Source of the DNA: Sphagnum compactum
Taxonomy: Eukaryota > Bryophyta > Sphagnopsida > Sphagnales
NCBI GenBank assembly: GCA_965153455.1
Contig: OZ234496.1
Coordinates: 9,943,863 to 10,007,862 of the forward strand
Direction: 5' to 3'
Length of the DNA: 64,000 bases
A model generated the notes under the pieces. The model saw nothing but the letters and a program-made list of their open reading frames with translations. It ran no database searches and had not been told where the DNA came from. Shown here one piece after another: positions 59,640 through 64,000 of this stretch (position 1 is its first letter; every line of letters starts with the position of its first letter). Both the position numbers and the translations under genes were made by a program.

Positions 59640-62600
59640 CTATAAACACAATATTTTTGTATAAACATTAATGTGCTAGCCATTGTCACCACAAAGATCA
59701 TACTTGAGGACAAGAATCCTTGCTATTGTTGAGTGTTTACCCCCTATGACCCAGTATTTGGGTGAACTAGTCACCCAATGGGTGAAGACTTTTTTGGGGT
59801 TCCAGGTCCTTTCTGCAAAAGAGGGCAAGTAGGGGAAGGGGAGGGAACCAACATGGCACTTCCATAAAGCTGGCTCCACTCAGTCTGTTCATTCCATTGG
59901 CACATGGATTTGCTTCCATTCTCTTGTTTGAAGCTTGTCCTTTGTATAGGTTCAAAGTTTAAACCACAATGCATGTAATTTAAGGTTTTGAAAGAAGGGT
60001 GGCAAATATAAATGTTTATGGATATATTTCTGTAAATATAGCTATTGGAATTCAGATCTGATGACCTCAACAAGGGAAAATTGTGAAGGCCAACCTAAAT
60101 TGGTTTATTAGGTCCCATGAATATTATGTTAATTTTAATTGCTAATAGCAGTAGTTCATTATGCAAAGGTAATGATGATGAAATGTTTTGCCAATCAATG
60201 CAGCTATATACATTAAAAATGTTATGAAAGAAAAACAAATTAAACATACGGGAAATCCTTTCAAAATAGGCAAATTATTATTAGTGTGGTGTTGGTGTGA
60301 CATCAAGACAAACCTATATTTTTATATCTAATGTTTTGATTATGAAAGGAAACAGTAACTTTTAAGGTTAATATGTGATATCACACATTACTCATAACCA
60401 TTTGGTCACTAAAATGGAGGGGGTTTCAATTCTGTCACCCAAATCACCTCCCCTCCCACCCCATCCCTCCAATAGTACTTCATCTTTTATCCCATATTTT
60501 TTTGGCACTGGTTCAACCTCCATGTATATAAGTTGTAAAGGGAAGCTTAAATTGAAGCATTCAACAACAATTTACAACCATGAACACACACACTCACACA
60601 CATATAACATTGTGTAGGAATTCTTCCAACATCCTTTTTTCTCAAGCATAGGCATGATTTGGTCACATGCACCAGAGACCACCATGGTTGGGTCCAACTT
60701 TGGTTCTGTATAATATGGATTAATTAATTATAATGGATTAAAAAATAATTAATTATTCAGCACTTGTGTGCAGAACCCGTCCAGATACTACCTACCCTAA
60801 TACCTTGGCCATTTCAACACGTGTCTGTTGAATAATTAAAATATTATTTTTGAAACATTCATTTCAACAACAAATGAAATGTTCTCAAATATTCACTATT
60901 TTCTTTCACAATATTATATTTTGATTTGGAAGAAAAGACCACACCCAAAAGTGCAGAACCCACAATGGGGAGCCATCAGAGGAGAAAGACACGAAACCTA
61001 AGACCTAAACCTAACCTGATGGTTAAAAGAAAAAGTATAGTTTAAGAAAATGCAATGTAAACCGCGGTCACACACACATTTCAAATTTTTGTGCAGAAAA
61101 TGGGTTTCATCATCTATGATGCTACTCTTAATCGCACCCATCACCAAATAGAGGCTTACAACCAAACCGCGCCCTTATGGTGCAGCCAATGGGATGCCCA
61201 CTGCCCTTTGCATTGTTCAGACAAATGCCTATGACTGAATGCCCAGTCTAAAAATATAGAACTTGAATTTGTTTGAGCATTTCAACATGAAATTTCTTTT
61301 GTGTTCATTAATGGGTGCGAATGTGGGCTAGTATTAAAATCACTTGGAAGGGGGGATGGGGGGAGGGGGGGAGCGGGGTGTTTATGCGTGGCAATGTTTG
61401 GTGATGAGATATGAATTATCACATTCATCTAAGTACAATTTATCAAATTGTACAAATAGTAACAAATAGCCCTAACACAATAGGATCTTTGGATGATGTA
61501 AATAAGGACATCCATAACCAAGGCCAAGGGACACACTTTCTAAATTTCTCCCAATCTTGTACATTTTGCATCCCGCCAAAACATTCAAAGAAAGATTAAG
61601 TTACTTTAGCAAAGTAAGTATCATTTGCGCATTAAAACTTTTTCATTTCCTCTCCTTTCTTTGAGCTTTCGAGTATGTCTTCTCCTACCAACTGGTGCAA
61701 TAGATGATCTCCAATGTGTTTTAGCAATCTGGTTCTTACTGTAATAGTGCTAAAAAATTAGATTGGAAGCTCCACAATTAGATCTAAAAGTAAAGCATGT
61801 GGAAAAACAAAAATCAAGTTAGAAATTAGAATTGAAGTTACAAAAATCAAAGGTGAAAGTAAAACATGTAGACATAAAATTTATCATGTTAAAAACTAGA
61901 ACTAGATTTGTAGAAATCAAAGCTAAAAATAAAATAGGATGAAGAGGAAAATTCAAGTTTGAAATTACAATTACAATTTTAGAAGTCAAATTTTACAATA
62001 GAGAAGGCATGAAATGAATTAGGGATTGAAGTTATAAAGATAATTTACAATGAGAGGTTTAAACAATTTATATTTTATTATTCAATCTAATAATCTATAG
62101 TTTGACAATCTATAACATCTAAGCCAATGAAAAGCAAATTTCAACTAACTCATATAAATGCATGTTGAGAATTATACAAACAACTTACACATTCACAAAA
62201 AAAACATCAATTCAGGTTGGGAGGACATTAATTAGACTTCTGCATTCTATCCTCCTCTAGTACTAAACCATTAGAAATGTGTGCAATTTTGACATATTTG
62301 ATCTTGTTGTGTTTTGTATTTGTGGGATGTGTATAGGGAATTAAATATACATGCCATTCACTTGTTGGAGGCTTGGGCCAAGAGGAGGTTAATGGTCATG
62401 AATATGAATGTGCCCCACAAGCAATAATATTTTTGTTGGGTCATGTAATTTGATTGTTAATAACTTGTTACTTATGTAATTACCTAAGGGTTAACAATGG
62501 TAATTTATTAAATGATAGAGTTTTATAATTTAATAATGATTTAGTGAGTCATTATCAATTAGTCATGTTTTTAATTAATGTGCATGACTCAAATTTGATA

Positions 62601-63110
62601 ATTCATTAAGAATTTTTTTGCATAAATTAATGTGCATGACTTAAAAATGATGATTAAAAAATGATGACTCGTTATAAAAGTTATGTTACAAATTAATGTG
62701 GATGTTGAATCACATGATGATGAGTCATGTGATATGTAAGACTTTACAAACTTTCTTGTTCAGTTTTTTTTGTTTATTATATAACCATGTTTAAAACTTT
62801 TGGAAATATTTTCACTTGATAATAACAACTTATTGTAAGAGTGAGAAGTTTTATAAAATAGATTTTTGAAAAGAATTGAAAGATTAATTTGCAAAGGTTT
62901 TAACATAATTTGTAAATGTGTAGAATCTATGATTAGAAGATGCTTGTAACGTAATAATTATACATAGAAAATAAATAGGTGAGAAGATATTTGTGCAAAG
63001 AAGAACATAAATTTTCATTACTATATAATAAAAATACATAATTTTGATCCTATATTCAGTCGTATTCCACAATCACATTCTAAGCACCAATTAAAATGCT
63101 TTTCTATTTT
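59640..63110. other. AT-rich intergenic DNA, no gene recognised
   Basis: A G-rich patch lies at 61350-61378. Around 61750-62000 a loose repeat of an AGAAATTAGAATTGAAGTTACAAAAATCAAAG-like phrase occurs two or three times. Nothing coding is supported. Confidence 0.5.
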
Positions 63111-63118
63111 ACATTAAT

Positions 63119-63452
63119 GAAAGTTCAACTCTAGTCAAAGCACATGGGATAAAACTGTAGTGCTATTAGGAAGATCTTGGGGGAACACAATGGGTACATA
63201 TTGGGAACCCAAAAAAAAAAAAAAAAACTTTCCTCGCCCCACCCCCCTCAAAAATAAAACCCCAAAAGAAAAAGAGTTAGGCCCCCCTAGATACATTTTG
63301 AACCTTTTCATTGGCGACATGAAAAATTTATTGTTAAAATTGATTGTGACCTTTTTTTGTATGAAAGTTCAACTTTGGCCAAAACCTATGGGATGAAGGT
63401 ATGGTGCTATTGGTAACATCTTGGGGGGGGGGGGGGGGGGGGGGGGGGGGAA
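63119..63452. repeat. Direct duplication, about 243-base period, carrying the longest G run
   Basis: GAAAGTTCAACTCTAGTCAA at 63119 and GAAAGTTCAACTTTGGCCAA at 63363 each lead into ATGGGAT, then TGGTGCTATTGG or TAGTGCTATTAGG, and then ATCTTGGGGG. In the second copy the GGGGG has grown into a run of 28 G (63423-63450). In the first it is only five G, followed by AACACAATGGG. An A run of 18 lies between them, at 63211-63228. Confidence 0.75.
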
Positions 63453-63689
63453 CCCTTTGGGAATTTTTTCATGGGAACACATTGGGAACAAATAGTGGAG
63501 GTGTGAGTCCTTGGGAAGAAACAATGGGGCAGCAGCACAGCACAGCAGGCTACAAGAAAGTTTTTCCACCTTCAAGCAAACCCACCCAAACAAAATCAAA
63601 CAAGAATTGCTTACAATGCGCATCACGTGAACACAATTTACTTGCTTGAATCTGCGATCTTATCCCAAAAAATATGTCTACCAGGCAAT

Positions 63690-63711
63690 AGAGAGAGAGA
63701 GAGAGAGAGAG
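63690..63711. repeat. GA microsatellite
   Basis: Uninterrupted GA run, third of its kind in the window. The remaining bases to 64000 show no recognisable gene. Confidence 0.85.
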
Positions 63712-64000
63712 GAAAGAAATAAATAGTTGCAGAACTTTTGGGTTGAATCTGGTCTCAGTTGTTGCTGAAAACAGCAGCAACATTATTGCACTCTACAGGA
63801 AGCTCATATCACGATTAAGTAAACACAATATCCTTGCCTTGGTAGACAACGGCCAACAAAGTCGGCAAATCGCACGATGGTCGGACTAAATTTAAGTTAA
63901 GAAGATAACACCCAAATCCTCACAATGGGTGGAGCCCGCGAATCTAGCTAGCTACATGCTTTCCTTTCCTTTGAGAATTCTAAAGTTGGAGCAAAAAACA

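Noticed and set aside
1-64000. CRISPR arrays, operons, ribosome binding sites, tRNA or rRNA genes
   Set aside because: The window is eukaryotic nuclear DNA. I saw no array of spaced identical repeats and no tRNA or rRNA sequence; a tRNA scan was not possible by eye for every position.

Overview
The window looks like nuclear DNA of a streptophyte plant. The coding exons are close to land-plant proteins, split by short to medium GT-AG introns, and set in AT-rich intergenic DNA full of transposon relics and simple repeats. I cannot name the species. Gene size, intron size and repeat style would fit a non-seed plant or a close algal relative, but that is an impression and not a measurement.

Four genes can be modelled exon by exon. 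(1) RHM, a trifunctional UDP-rhamnose synthase, lies at 8760-11314 (+): two exons, 686 aa, with a likely intron in its 5' leader. (2) POLA2, the B subunit of DNA polymerase alpha-primase, lies at 13266-19142 (+): 16 exons, 665 aa, with a textbook E2F site upstream. (3) A NAL1-type trypsin-like protein lies at 21549-25786 (-): 5 exons, 623 aa, convergent with POLA2. (4) MAD1, the spindle checkpoint coiled-coil protein, lies at 52798-56969 (+): 10 exons, 639 aa. It stops before the conserved C-terminal domain, and a 24-base G run follows 84 bases after the stop codon. The genes do not form an operon or pathway. POLA2 and MAD1 are both cell-cycle genes, RHM makes a cell-wall precursor, and NAL1 is a growth regulator.

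From 27 to 52 kb there are no intact genes, only relics. These are a hAT-like transposase (about 30.5 kb), an RPA-like OB-fold protein (about 34.4 kb), an intron-bearing GRP94/HSP90 pseudogene (36.8-37.7 kb), and a head-to-tail pair of broken fragments at 42.4-44.1 kb. That pair is the N-terminus of a SAUL1/PUB44-type U-box protein followed by the middle of an MFSD5-type transporter, with a 10-bp inverted repeat exactly at the join. A decayed non-LTR retrotransposon lies at 4.3-5.35 kb. A solo LTR of 833 bp with a perfect 5-bp target duplication lies at 47562-48394 and carries a 34-bp-arm hairpin.

Repeat structures stand out. A 1.2-kb array of 39-bp units, each made of three diverged 13-bp monomers, occupies 31.32-32.51 kb. 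There is a 1.75-kb block of almost pure A+T at 39.6-41.3 kb, TAGGT-rich tracts, several hairpin elements and very long G runs. A dispersed non-coding repeat family, sharing a core of about 40 bp, has a copy upstream of RHM, POLA2 and MAD1. A looser relative lies upstream of NAL1. Most of the remaining sequence shows nothing I can support as a gene.
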